A DNA stretch of 64,000 bases, taken from contig JBOEHE010000009.1 of assembly GCA_050633785.1 (NCBI GenBank), forward strand, positions 1-64,000. The letters are read 5' to 3'. Shown in pieces: positions 27,402 through 35,931 of this stretch. Position numbers and translations under genes: made by a program. Origin of the DNA: CALKZN01 sp050633785. GTDB taxonomy: Bacteria; Pseudomonadota; Gammaproteobacteria; Arenicellales; Arenicellaceae. The stretch's first letter is position 1. Each line of letters begins with the position of its first letter. Under the pieces are notes generated by a model. It was given only the letters and a program-made list of their open reading frames with translations. It searched no databases and was not told the DNA's origin.

Positions 27402-28229
27402 ATGTTAGTTAATTTGAATGAATTATTACCTGCTGCAGCACAATCACAAGGTGCGGTAGCCTGCATCAATGTGTTTGGTTTTGAGGATGCTCTGGCTATT
27501 ATCAGCGCTGCTGAGGAACTCGATCAACCGGTTATTCTGGCGACCAATAAAGACATGGTCGATATGCTGGGTGTAGAATGTCTAGCGGGTATGTTGTTGC
27601 CGTTGATTAAACGAAGTTCAGCGCGAATTTGTCTGCATCTGGATCATTGCTATGAAGAATCAATTGTTTTTCAAGCCATTGCAGCGGGCTATTCTTCGGT
27701 GATGTTTGATGGTTCTCAACTTCCCTTGGCTGATAATATTCAGCGCACGCAGAATGTGGTTGCAGTTGCGCATTCATTAGGTGTGACTGTGGAAGGTGAA
27801 ATTGGTTCTGTGCCTTATGATGAGGGCCGGGACCATATTAAGGCGATATCAACCATTCCTGAACAGGCTCAAAGCTATGCTGAACAAAGTGGCATTGATG
27901 CCGTTGCAGTTTCCGTTGGCAACATTCATCGCTTAACAACGCCCACTTCTGTTATCGACTATGAACGTCTGCGGGAAATCGAGTCCTTAGTGGATATCCC
28001 TCTGGTGATCCATGGTACCACGGGTATTGCAGAACATGATTTGTTGGAAATTAAGAAAAGCCGAGTAGCAAAGTTTAATATTGGAACATCTCTGCGTATG
28101 GCAATAGGGCAGAACTTGCGTCAGAAAATGAATGATGAACCAGAGAAATTTGATCGACAGTATTTCATGGGACAGGTGTTTCCTTATGCGCAGCGTGAGG
28201 CACATCGTTTAATCAGTTTATTGGCTTAA
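27402..28229 (+). CDS. iolJ: Class II 6-phospho-5-dehydro-2-deoxy-D-gluconate aldolase
   Basis: The 275-residue protein belongs to the class II fructose-bisphosphate aldolase superfamily. Zinc-site residues are visible in CLHLDHCYEE (about 78-87), VEGEIGSVPYDEG (about 130-142), AVSVGNIHR near 170 and IHGTTGI near 205. In the iol pathway it splits the phosphorylated gluconate into dihydroxyacetone phosphate and malonate semialdehyde. It lies 50 bases after the stand-alone iolC, giving a complete kinase/aldolase pair parallel to the fused IolC-DUF2090. Confidence 0.88.
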   Translation: MLVNLNELLPAAAQSQGAVACINVFGFEDALAIISAAEELDQPVILATNKDMVDMLGVECLAGMLLPLIKRSSARICLHLDHCYEESIVFQAIAAGYSSVMFDGSQLPLADNIQRTQNVVAVAHSLGVTVEGEIGSVPYDEGRDHIKAISTIPEQAQSYAEQSGIDAVAVSVGNIHRLTTPTSVIDYERLREIESLVDIPLVIHGTTGIAEHDLLEIKKSRVAKFNIGTSLRMAIGQNLRQKMNDEPEKFDRQYFMGQVFPYAQREAHRLISLLA

Positions 28230-28252
28230 TGGTGATATAGTCGAGGGTATAT

Positions 28253-29416
28253 ATGTCTAATCCAGTTATTCAAGCATTTGGTCGTAAACTTCGTCTGGGG
28301 GTTATAGGTGGAGGTCCAGGGTCATTTATCGGTCCTGTACACCGAGGTGCAGCAACATTGCATGAACGCTTTGATGTTGTAGCCTCGGTTTTATCGTCAT
28401 CTGCGGAAAAATCGATCCAGGCAGGCAAGGATATGGCAATCCTTCGTCCGTATGCAGATGCAAATACACTGCTGAAAGAGGAAATGAAACGAGATGATGG
28501 AATCGATGTACTTGCTATCATGACCCCTCACAACAGCCACTTTGAATTGGCTTTACAAGCCATCCGTGCAGGGATTCATGTCGTATGTGAAAAACCATTG
28601 ACCAATGATCTTGCTCAGGCTGAACAATTACAGCAGGAATTGGAGAAATCGAATTCATTGTTCTGTGTCGCCTATTGCTATTCGGCTTATCCAATGGTTC
28701 GCCAAGCCCGGGCAATGGTAGAAGATGGACTTTTGGGTGAGGTCAGGATTCTGAAAAGTGAGTACTTTCAAGGTAACCTCGCTAAGCTGACAGACGCAGA
28801 GCTGGCAGGCAAAGACTGGCATATGGACGCGTCTTTTTCTGGCCCGTCACTGGTTGTCGGGGATATTGGCACACACTCATACCACTTGATGAGTTTTGTT
28901 TCTGGTTTGTTGCCAGAGACACTTTGTGCGGATGTGTGTGCTACTGTTCCTGGAAGAGAATCTGATGATTACTGTAGCATTTTACTGCGTTATGCTAATG
29001 GTGCTCGGGGATCACTGCAGGTGACGCAAGCGGCAGCGGGTGCGGTGCATGGACTGGATTTCAGTGTTTACGGTGAATTAGGTGGCTTGCAATGGTATCA
29101 AGAACAGCCTAATGAATTGATTTATCGACCCATCGATGGACCAATGCAGGTTTTTACCCGTGGTGGTTCAGGCGCCCACCCAGCGGCAGAGTCGATCACT
29201 CATGTAGCGTTGGGTCACCCAGAAGGGTATAAGGAAGCGTTTGCCAATTTATACTATGAACTGTCCAGAGAATTGGTGGCTCGGCAATTGAATCAAGACA
29301 CTCCTGATTATCTGTGGTATCCACGCATGTCAGAAGGTGTGGATGGCGTTCGTTTTGTTGATGCTACGGTTCGTTCTCGTGATCTTGATGGGCAATGGGT
29401 TGAACTGAATATTTAG
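28253..29416 (+). CDS. Gfo/Idh/MocA family oxidoreductase B
   Basis: The 387-residue protein is a paralogue of the one at 25205-26374. It has a Rossmann motif GVIGGGPGSFIGPVHRGA near residue 16, catalytic Lys in VCEKPLTND near 107, and a VGDIGTHSYHLMSF motif near 206. It is the last gene of the iolD operon, 23 bases after iolJ, and is followed by a strong terminator. Two such enzymes in one operon suggest two redox steps, for example oxidation and re-reduction at different ring positions to epimerise a non-myo inositol. This is inference. Confidence 0.85.
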   Translation: MSNPVIQAFGRKLRLGVIGGGPGSFIGPVHRGAATLHERFDVVASVLSSSAEKSIQAGKDMAILRPYADANTLLKEEMKRDDGIDVLAIMTPHNSHFELALQAIRAGIHVVCEKPLTNDLAQAEQLQQELEKSNSLFCVAYCYSAYPMVRQARAMVEDGLLGEVRILKSEYFQGNLAKLTDAELAGKDWHMDASFSGPSLVVGDIGTHSYHLMSFVSGLLPETLCADVCATVPGRESDDYCSILLRYANGARGSLQVTQAAAGAVHGLDFSVYGELGGLQWYQEQPNELIYRPIDGPMQVFTRGGSGAHPAAESITHVALGHPEGYKEAFANLYYELSRELVARQLNQDTPDYLWYPRMSEGVDGVRFVDATVRSRDLDGQWVELNI

Positions 29417-29520
29417 AGGTTCTGATGGTTCAATGTCAACAGCTTGAGGGTTGGCTTTATTTCTATCTTGAAAAGGAATGTTAAGCGAAGGAATGGGGAG
29501 CCAGAAAGCGCAAAAAAAAG

Positions 29521-29555
29521 AAAAGGCTTATGTGAATTACCACATAAGCCTTTTT
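29521..29555. terminator. Strong bidirectional terminator between convergent genes
   Basis: AAAAGGCTTATGTG (29521-29534) pairs exactly with CACATAAGCCTTTT (29541-29554) around the loop AATTAC. A T run follows on the plus strand, and the A run before it gives a T run on the minus strand. It ends the iolD operon and the leftward binding-protein operon. Confidence 0.92.
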
Positions 29556-29627
29556 AACTGCATATTTAATAGAGAGAGAATTTAAATGCAGAAAATAAAA
29601 TGTTAACCCAATTTCGCAATGAACAGT

Positions 29628-30518
29628 TTATTGGACATTGGGTTTGTACCAGAGTCTTTCGTCGTCCAGAGACGGTGTATTGACAGGTAGTATCGGGTTT
29701 TCAACCTTAAACAGACGCCGGTTGCTCATGTCTGCGCGTTGGATGGTTTGCCCATGGTATTTGAGGAATATTTCATCAAACATGCCATTGTCAATCATGG
29801 TTTCCAAACCTTCTTCAACTCGCTTTGCCAGTTCAGCATCATTTTTGTTGACAAAGAAATAATAGGGCCATGGATAAAACAGCATCAGATCTTTCTCAAC
29901 AGAAAGGTTGGGCATCTGATCGATTCTTTCGTCATATTCTACCCAGGCCTCATTCACCCCTCTGGGGAAGTAGTCAAAGCGGCCTTTGAGCAGCATTTTG
30001 AATAAGTTTTCATATTGACTGGCAGTTTCAATAGAGAATGACTGTGGTCGGTATACCTGCAGGTCACCCCAGTCATGACCCTGACCCAGAGTGAATGACT
30101 TAAGAGTGTAGAGGTTGCTGACTTGAGAAAAGTCAGATTGTTTGTTTTTATCAATCAAAAACAATCGATAGCCCAACAGGCCTTTTCGCAAAGGGATGCG
30201 AATAGGCAACAAGTCATTTTCTCGTTCTGAAGAGGTACTTGCGTACACAATGTTCACTTCCTTGCCCGATTTTATCTGTTCCAGATAACGTCCTTCGCCC
30301 ATTATATTAGCAGAAGGGTTTAGAGTGTATGAACCGTATTTGTCAGTCGTGATTTGCAAGGCCTTGTCAAGCAGATCAATTAAATCATTAAACCTGGAAT
30401 CATTTGCTGATTGAGGGCTGGGATAGATAACATCAGTCACCTGAGCTTGGCTAATATTAAGGCAAAATGAGCCTGCAATGATGGTTGTTATCGCTATTTT
30501 TTTGCATAGATAGATCAT
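29628..30518 (-). CDS. Periplasmic substrate-binding domain protein (SBP_bac_3-like), copy 1
   Basis: The 296-residue protein has a signal peptide (about 1-25, cleaved after SQA) and a mature region resembling family-3 substrate-binding domains. Features are IRIPLRKGLLGYRLF, the LGQGHDWGDLQVY hallmark, KGRFDYFPRGVNEAW and a WPYYFF stretch. A homologue with the same motifs lies at 38694-39584. It is the second gene of an operon with a HAMP membrane protein, starting 21 bases after it. No permease or ATPase is near, so it more likely senses a ligand for the HAMP protein than transports it. The ligand is unknown. Confidence 0.75.
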   Translation of the reverse strand: MIYLCKKIAITTIIAGSFCLNISQAQVTDVIYPSPQSANDSRFNDLIDLLDKALQITTDKYGSYTLNPSANIMGEGRYLEQIKSGKEVNIVYASTSSERENDLLPIRIPLRKGLLGYRLFLIDKNKQSDFSQVSNLYTLKSFTLGQGHDWGDLQVYRPQSFSIETASQYENLFKMLLKGRFDYFPRGVNEAWVEYDERIDQMPNLSVEKDLMLFYPWPYYFFVNKNDAELAKRVEEGLETMIDNGMFDEIFLKYHGQTIQRADMSNRRLFKVENPILPVNTPSLDDERLWYKPNVQ

Positions 30519-30538
30519 AATAAATCCTCCGGTAATGC

Positions 30539-31294
30539 TTAAATGGATTTAAGTTGATCGCGGGCGATTTGGTAGCTTTTATTGAGCATATTGAGAGAGC
30601 TGGCCAGTTTACCTAACTCGTCTTCAGCTTCTATTTCAAGTTTGTCAAAGAAACGTCCATTACTCATTTCAAGCGCTGTATCGCTAAGCTTGTTGACGCG
30701 TCGAATAACCATGAATTTCAGCACCAGAAAGGTTACGACAATTAATATCAAACCGATGGCAAGTATGGTGATTCCCTGTTCTACATATTTCTGCTGGATG
30801 CGTTCTTCATTGAATCTCTTTGTTGAGAACAGTGTGACTCGGCCAATAATACGCGATTTGTGTGATACCCGTTTAGTGGATGCGATCAGGTCCTCTCTTT
30901 CACGCAAGATATCTTCTTGACTGATATCAGTAAATGGCTGAGGCTTCCATTGGTCATCCCTGGCAAGGCCAGTGAACAATTGATCGGATTCATCCTTAAC
31001 GACAATTGCATAGACATCAGGGGTTAAAAATTCTGAATTTAGTGACTTGTCAACTAAGACGCTATCTAATTGCCACATGGGAAGTTCGATATGGTTGCTT
31101 AATTTCGTGGCAGTGTTCTGGTTAGTGACAATCAGTTGTATATCTAGTTCTTCCTTGATTTTATAAATTTGATAAATACCTAAAAACAATAGTATTACCG
31201 TGGTAAAAAATACCAACAGTAAACTGACTTTACTTTGGATACTGCTTAATCCGCTGACCTTGTTATTGTCTTTTGTTCGTTTTTTTTTATTCAT
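30539..31294 (-). CDS. Membrane HAMP-domain protein without an output domain
   Basis: The 251-residue protein has a basic cytoplasmic N-terminus, TM1 (about 22-44), a periplasmic sensor-like segment of about 125 residues, TM2 (about 174-195) and a HAMP domain (about 196-245) ending in a short helix. It stops where a kinase, methyl-accepting or GGDEF domain would normally begin. The stop is followed after only 20 bases by the binding-protein gene, so the short form is not obviously a recent truncation. ATG 31294 has GGTGAG upstream; the GTG at 31306 was rejected. It may be a signal adaptor that dimerises with another receptor or transmits binding-protein occupancy. Confidence 0.75.
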   Translation of the reverse strand: MNKKKRTKDNNKVSGLSSIQSKVSLLLVFFTTVILLFLGIYQIYKIKEELDIQLIVTNQNTATKLSNHIELPMWQLDSVLVDKSLNSEFLTPDVYAIVVKDESDQLFTGLARDDQWKPQPFTDISQEDILREREDLIASTKRVSHKSRIIGRVTLFSTKRFNEERIQQKYVEQGITILAIGLILIVVTFLVLKFMVIRRVNKLSDTALEMSNGRFFDKLEIEAEDELGKLASSLNMLNKSYQIARDQLKSI

Positions 31295-31462
31295 AATATG
31301 GCTCACCCGTACTTGTTATTTTTTTAGTGTTTAGCACCTATGGGATTAACTATATTATTTTAACTTGACTTATCAATTGTATTTGGACTCAAGATTTGTT
31401 TCTGATGTAAATCAATCAAAAAAAAATACATTAAACGATCAAGCTAGAGCCGACATTGCGGT

Positions 31463-32059
31463 ATGTCAGGGAGTAATTTAGTCTCATGGCTATTAAAGAA
31501 AGTTTTTAAACTGGGGTTGTTTATGCAGGGTTATTCAAGCTATGAAAAGTTGATCAAAGAATTGATAAAACTTGTGACTAATCAAGATAGTGGGGCTTTG
31601 ATTGGGGTAGTGGAGATAGAGGCTACGCAAGAGAAAGCATATGTGTATATTTATGTGGAAATGGGTCGAATAGTGGCTGCTAAACACGGGCGTTTTTCAG
31701 GGACTAATGCTTTGCATGAAATTAAGACAATAGAGGCCATCAAATTTGGCTTTCACCCCTATAAAATCCCCGAGAATTATGATGACTTACCGGATACTGT
31801 CAAAGTGATAAACTTCCTTAAAGAAGGTATGGATGTTGATGCTGAAAATGTTGATGCCATTACTCATAAGCATGACATTAATGAACAGACTCTGGATGAT
31901 ATTCAAAAAGCCTTTCTTGTGATTGTAGGGCCAATTGGGGATGTAATTTTTGATAGGGAATTGAAAAAGAGTAAGGCAAAGAATGAATTGATAGAAAATT
32001 TAGCGAAAACTCTAAAATTCCCTGAGGATAAAGAAGCTTTCTTCAGTGCAATAGAGTAG
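31463..32059 (+). CDS. Protein of unknown function, PATAN/DUF4388-like
   Basis: The 198-residue soluble protein is not confidently recognised. The segment GRIVAAKHGRFSGTNALHEI (about 71-90) resembles the ligand-like strand of PATAN/DUF4388 domains. The C-terminal AFLVIVGPIGDVIFDRE region (about 151-167) resembles the small helical domain often found with them in signalling proteins. The N-terminal 20 residues are hydrophobic or amphipathic and may be untranslated: an ATG at 31523 has GGGG upstream and is an alternative start. It diverges from the HAMP gene, with 168 bases between them, so the two may act together in signalling. That link is inference. Confidence 0.55.
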   Translation: MSGSNLVSWLLKKVFKLGLFMQGYSSYEKLIKELIKLVTNQDSGALIGVVEIEATQEKAYVYIYVEMGRIVAAKHGRFSGTNALHEIKTIEAIKFGFHPYKIPENYDDLPDTVKVINFLKEGMDVDAENVDAITHKHDINEQTLDDIQKAFLVIVGPIGDVIFDRELKKSKAKNELIENLAKTLKFPEDKEAFFSAIE

Positions 32060-32143
32060 TACGTAGATCAGGTTGAGGAGTTCTGATTGATCGTTTTATG
32101 GTTTTTGAGTGATGGCCGTTTCGTATTTCCCATTATTTTTGAA

Positions 32144-32178
32144 AAACCTGTAAATAGAGTGAGTGTATTTACAGGTTT
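32144..32178. terminator. Convergent terminator between the unknown gene and LacI gene 1
   Basis: A 13-pair stem (32144-32156 with 32166-32178, arms containing ACCTGTAAATA and TATTTACAGGT) has a 9-base loop. The A run before it gives a T run on the minus strand, so it mainly terminates the LacI gene; the plus-strand tail is weaker. Confidence 0.75.
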
Positions 32179-32192
32179 CTGAATATAAACCG

Positions 32193-33209
32193 CTACAGAT
32201 TGTAGGGTGTGATTATGTTAATACGACTTTGAGTAAATGGTTTGTCATATGTGATTTGGTTGTGAAACTTTAAAATATGGAGGAATGCGTGGCGGGCATC
32301 GCGTTCAATATTATGGTTCAGGATAGCGTGAATTTTTTTCTGCGATAGCAGCGCTTTATTGGTCTCATCCAAGTCATGGGCAATAAACAATCTCAGCGGC
32401 CTTTGATGTTTTTTAAATGCCGCTAAAATAGCGGCGTTACCGCCACCAATGCTGTATACAGATTTGGCTTGACCGCCATGTTCAAGATATTTATTAATTT
32501 GATTGAATGTTTGTTCGTAGAGACCAAATCCGTCAGAAATGTCATTCAGACGCAAGTGTGAATAGAATTGCCGCATAGTTTGTCTGAACCCCATTTCTCT
32601 TTCGGCTTCATTGCGAAAGTTTAGGTTTGAGGTTGATATCAATATGGTTTCATTTTCATTTTTCAGCCATTGTCCCATCAGATATGCTGCAGATTGTCCT
32701 GCTACGTGATGATCCATGCCAATAAAAATGATGCGTTTTGACTGACGCACATCGGTATTAAATGTAACGGTTGGAATCCCAGCCAGATATGCGTTATCTA
32801 TTGATACCCTGATTCGGTAATCGTCAGGCAGTTTCACTATCAAACCGTGAGAACCGCTTTCTGTTATGTGTCGTATCTTTTCAGCCAGAGAATCAATGGA
32901 GGTATGCTCAAAAAAATGGAACCTGGGGCTGATATTAAACGGTTGCATCGATGGCAAAATGTGCAAAATGCTTTCTTTGGCCAAGGCGCTGTAGCGGTTC
33001 GGTGTGTGTAGAATAATGTCAACATAAAAACGCCGGCCTGAAAACTTTACTTTCTTTGCCTGTTCTTCGAGTTCATCGATGGCATTAAGCACACGGTGTC
33101 GAGTATAGGGTTTGACACCTGGTCGATTATTGATGACGCGGTCCACTGTCGCTGTGCTGACAGCTGCCTGAGCAGCAATTTGCTTAACGGAAAACTTTTT
33201 GTGACTCAT
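32193..33209 (-). CDS. LacI-family transcriptional regulator 1
   Basis: The 338-residue protein has a LacI helix-turn-helix at the N-terminus (SVKQIAAQAAVSTATVDRVI, about 7-26, where TVDRVIN replaces the common TVSRVLN) and a periplasmic-binding-type effector domain with GLIVKLPDDY, PTVTFNTD and SIGGGNAAIL segments. It diverges from gap with 226 bases between them and is probably a regulator of the gap-pyk unit. A homologue at 50024 closes the other end of the Entner-Doudoroff island. Confidence 0.88.
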   Translation of the reverse strand: MSHKKFSVKQIAAQAAVSTATVDRVINNRPGVKPYTRHRVLNAIDELEEQAKKVKFSGRRFYVDIILHTPNRYSALAKESILHILPSMQPFNISPRFHFFEHTSIDSLAEKIRHITESGSHGLIVKLPDDYRIRVSIDNAYLAGIPTVTFNTDVRQSKRIIFIGMDHHVAGQSAAYLMGQWLKNENETILISTSNLNFRNEAEREMGFRQTMRQFYSHLRLNDISDGFGLYEQTFNQINKYLEHGGQAKSVYSIGGGNAAILAAFKKHQRPLRLFIAHDLDETNKALLSQKKIHAILNHNIERDARHAFLHILKFHNQITYDKPFTQSRINIITPYNL

Positions 33210-33435
33210 GATTTTTGCTTTACATCAGAAATGATCAAATATACCTCATATATAGCAGTTTATCTTAATAATGCCTAATAACTGTAAAACAATTAAGTCT
33301 GATGTTTTTTTTCGGTTATGACCTCATATTGAAATCAAAAATGGTTTAACGTGGCTGTGAAGATAGTTTTGCCACAATAGGAGTGTGAGAATATAAGCCA
33401 ATAAAAATTGATACTCAAATGATGGTGTTATAAGA

Positions 33436-34437
33436 ATGTATAAAGTGGCAATAAACGGTTTTGGACGAATCGGCAGAAACGTCATGCGGGCCTATTTTGA
33501 AGGTGCGTATGCAAATGATATTCAAATTGTGGCAGTTAATGACTTGGGAGGCATTGATATTAATGCACATTTGCTCAGCTATGATACTGCTCATGGCCCA
33601 TTTTCTAAATCCGTTGAAATAGATGGTGATCAATTCATTATTGATGGTGTTCCAATCAAAGTTTTCAAGCAAGCTGATCCTGCTAAACTGCCATGGGCTG
33701 AGCTAGGTGTTGATGTTGTTTTGGAATGCACGGGCTTTTTTACTGACAAGGAGAAAGCGGGTGCTCATATCACGGCTGGAGCAAAAAAGGTTCTGTTGTC
33801 AGCGCCGGGTAAGAACATGGACGCTACCATAGTTCATGGGGTAAATCATCATCAGCTTAATTCTGAACATACTATTATCTCGAATGCATCTTGCACAACC
33901 AATTGTCTGGCACCGATTGTTCAGGCCTTACACAATTCTGTTGGTGTAGAAAAAGGTTTTGCAAACACAATGCATTCCTATACCAACGATCAACGTTTGA
34001 CAGATGTCTATCACAGCGACCCTTTAAGGGCTCGAGCAGCAGCACAAAATATGATTCCAACGAAAACAGGTGCAGCTGCTGCAATTGGCCTGGTCATACC
34101 CGAATTGGTTGGAAAATTAGATGGAATGGCTGTTCGAGTGCCGACTCTGAATGTGTCGTTGTTGGATTTAACTATTGTTGCATCACGTTCCAGCTCAGTT
34201 GAGCAGATCAACCAGATATTGCAAGAGTACGCTACTGACTCAAGAGGAGTTCTAGCGATTAATCAGTTGCCATTGGTCTCATCGGATTTTAATCATAATC
34301 CGGCGTCCAGTATTGCCGATATCACGCAAACGAAAGTCAATGGTGAATTAATCAAGGTACTGGCCTGGTATGATAATGAATGGGGTTTTTCCAACCGTAT
34401 GCTGGATAATGTATTAGCGATTCAAGCAACGGCTTAA
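33436..34437 (+). CDS. gap: Glyceraldehyde-3-phosphate dehydrogenase
   Basis: The 333-residue enzyme oxidises and phosphorylates glyceraldehyde 3-phosphate with NAD+. It has the N-terminal INGFGRIGRNVMRA Rossmann motif, catalytic Cys153 in NASCTTNCLAP, MHSYTNDQ and the WYDNEWGFSNRM C-terminal signature. The pyk gene begins six bases later. Its place beside pyk and the Entner-Doudoroff genes indicates a dedicated lower-pathway copy for glyceraldehyde phosphate from Eda. Confidence 0.96.
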   Translation: MYKVAINGFGRIGRNVMRAYFEGAYANDIQIVAVNDLGGIDINAHLLSYDTAHGPFSKSVEIDGDQFIIDGVPIKVFKQADPAKLPWAELGVDVVLECTGFFTDKEKAGAHITAGAKKVLLSAPGKNMDATIVHGVNHHQLNSEHTIISNASCTTNCLAPIVQALHNSVGVEKGFANTMHSYTNDQRLTDVYHSDPLRARAAAQNMIPTKTGAAAAIGLVIPELVGKLDGMAVRVPTLNVSLLDLTIVASRSSSVEQINQILQEYATDSRGVLAINQLPLVSSDFNHNPASSIADITQTKVNGELIKVLAWYDNEWGFSNRMLDNVLAIQATA

Positions 34438-34443
34438 GGGTGA

Positions 34444-35880
34444 ATGACCATGCAGCGTAGAACAAAAATCATCGCCACTTTGGGGCCGTCTTCTAATGAT
34501 GCAGAAACTATAGAGGCTATGGTAATTGCTGGAGTTAATGTCTTCCGCTTGAACTTTTCTCATGGTCAGGCTGAACAACACAAAGCCATGGCTGCACTGG
34601 TTCGTGAAGCATCCAATAAAGTGGGTAGACACACAGCAATCATGGGGGATTTGCAAGGACCCAAAATCAGGATAGGTGCTTTTAGTAGTGACTTTGTTGA
34701 TCTGGTGGTTGACAGCAGTTTCATCATTGATAGTGTCTTTGATTTATCTTCTGGAGACGAAGAAAGGGTAGGGATCAACTTTGAACTGGGTAAGGACTGT
34801 GAGGTTGGGCAGACTCTTTTGCTGGATGATGGCCGCATTGAATTACTGGTGACCGAGATTGCTGTATCTCAGGTAATAACTCGTGTTGTTGTTGGTGGGC
34901 GCTTGCACTCAAGAAAGGGTCTTAACCTGCGTGGTGGTGGAATTTCTAATGATGCTCTGACCAGTGAGGACAAAGACAATATTAAATTAGCCAGTGAGCT
35001 GAATTTGGACTATCTTGCAGTTTCTTTTCCCGTTGCCGCGACTGATATGGATCGGGCTCGTAAGCTGTGTGCAAGTTCAAACTATTTTCCAGGTTTGATT
35101 GCAAAAATAGAGCGAGCAGAAGTTGTTGCCAGTGATGATACTTTGAATGCCATTATTCGTGCTTCAGAGGGGGTGATGGTAGCTCGAGGTGATCTTGGAG
35201 TTGAAATTGGTGATGCGGAGCTTATCGGTGTTCAGAAAAAAATCATAACCAGTGCTCTTCGTTTTAATAAAGTGGCGATCACGGCAACTCAAATGATGGA
35301 AACCATGATTGAAAATACCATACCAACAAGAGCCGAAGTATTTGACGTGGCTAATGCGGTATTAGATGGTACAGATGCTGTAATGCTTTCCGCAGAAACA
35401 GCCACAGGCCTGCATCCTGAGAAAGTCGTTCAAGCCATGAGCAGAATTATCCTTGGGGCTGAAAAACACAGTATCTCAAAACCTATTGTGCAAAATGATG
35501 TTGAATACAAGACAATAGATCGTTCCATTGCCATGGCTGGTATGTTTTCAGCAAACCACCTGACCAACGTTAAAGCCATTGTCTGTTTTACTGAGTCTGG
35601 GGACACGCCTCTATGGATGTCTAGAGTGTTATCAGGTATCCAAATCTTTGCCTTGTCCCGACATGAAAAAACTCTTAACCGAGTTGCTATATTCAAAGGT
35701 GTTAACTCTTTTCGTTGTGAGTTGGTAGGAAATACTGCTGCTGAAGTATTAGATAATGCGCTTGAACAACTTGTTGCCGAGAAAATACTTGAGGTAGGTG
35801 ATATTACGATTGCTACCTATGGCAATGAAATTGGTAAATGTGGTTATACCGATACATTGACAGTCAAGATTATCGAATAA
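34444..35880 (+). CDS. pyk: Pyruvate kinase
   Basis: The 478-residue enzyme converts phosphoenolpyruvate and ADP to pyruvate and ATP. Visible are RTKIIATLGPSSND at the N-terminus, the NFSHG motif, GDLQGPKIRIG, the catalytic Lys region GLIAKIERAE, MVARGDLGVEIG, and the ATQMMETMI/PTRAEVFDVANAV segments. The start could be 34444 or the second ATG at 34450. It is co-transcribed with gap. Confidence 0.96.
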   Translation: MTMQRRTKIIATLGPSSNDAETIEAMVIAGVNVFRLNFSHGQAEQHKAMAALVREASNKVGRHTAIMGDLQGPKIRIGAFSSDFVDLVVDSSFIIDSVFDLSSGDEERVGINFELGKDCEVGQTLLLDDGRIELLVTEIAVSQVITRVVVGGRLHSRKGLNLRGGGISNDALTSEDKDNIKLASELNLDYLAVSFPVAATDMDRARKLCASSNYFPGLIAKIERAEVVASDDTLNAIIRASEGVMVARGDLGVEIGDAELIGVQKKIITSALRFNKVAITATQMMETMIENTIPTRAEVFDVANAVLDGTDAVMLSAETATGLHPEKVVQAMSRIILGAEKHSISKPIVQNDVEYKTIDRSIAMAGMFSANHLTNVKAIVCFTESGDTPLWMSRVLSGIQIFALSRHEKTLNRVAIFKGVNSFRCELVGNTAAEVLDNALEQLVAEKILEVGDITIATYGNEIGKCGYTDTLTVKIIE

Positions 35881-35931
35881 ACATTATGTCGTGAAAAAGG
35901 CGATGTTTCCTGTAGAGTAATCGAGGTTAAA

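Noticed and set aside
30539..31294. A frameshifted histidine kinase or diguanylate cyclase
   Set aside because: The stop is followed after 20 bases by another intact gene on the same strand, leaving no room for a lost C-terminal domain in any frame.
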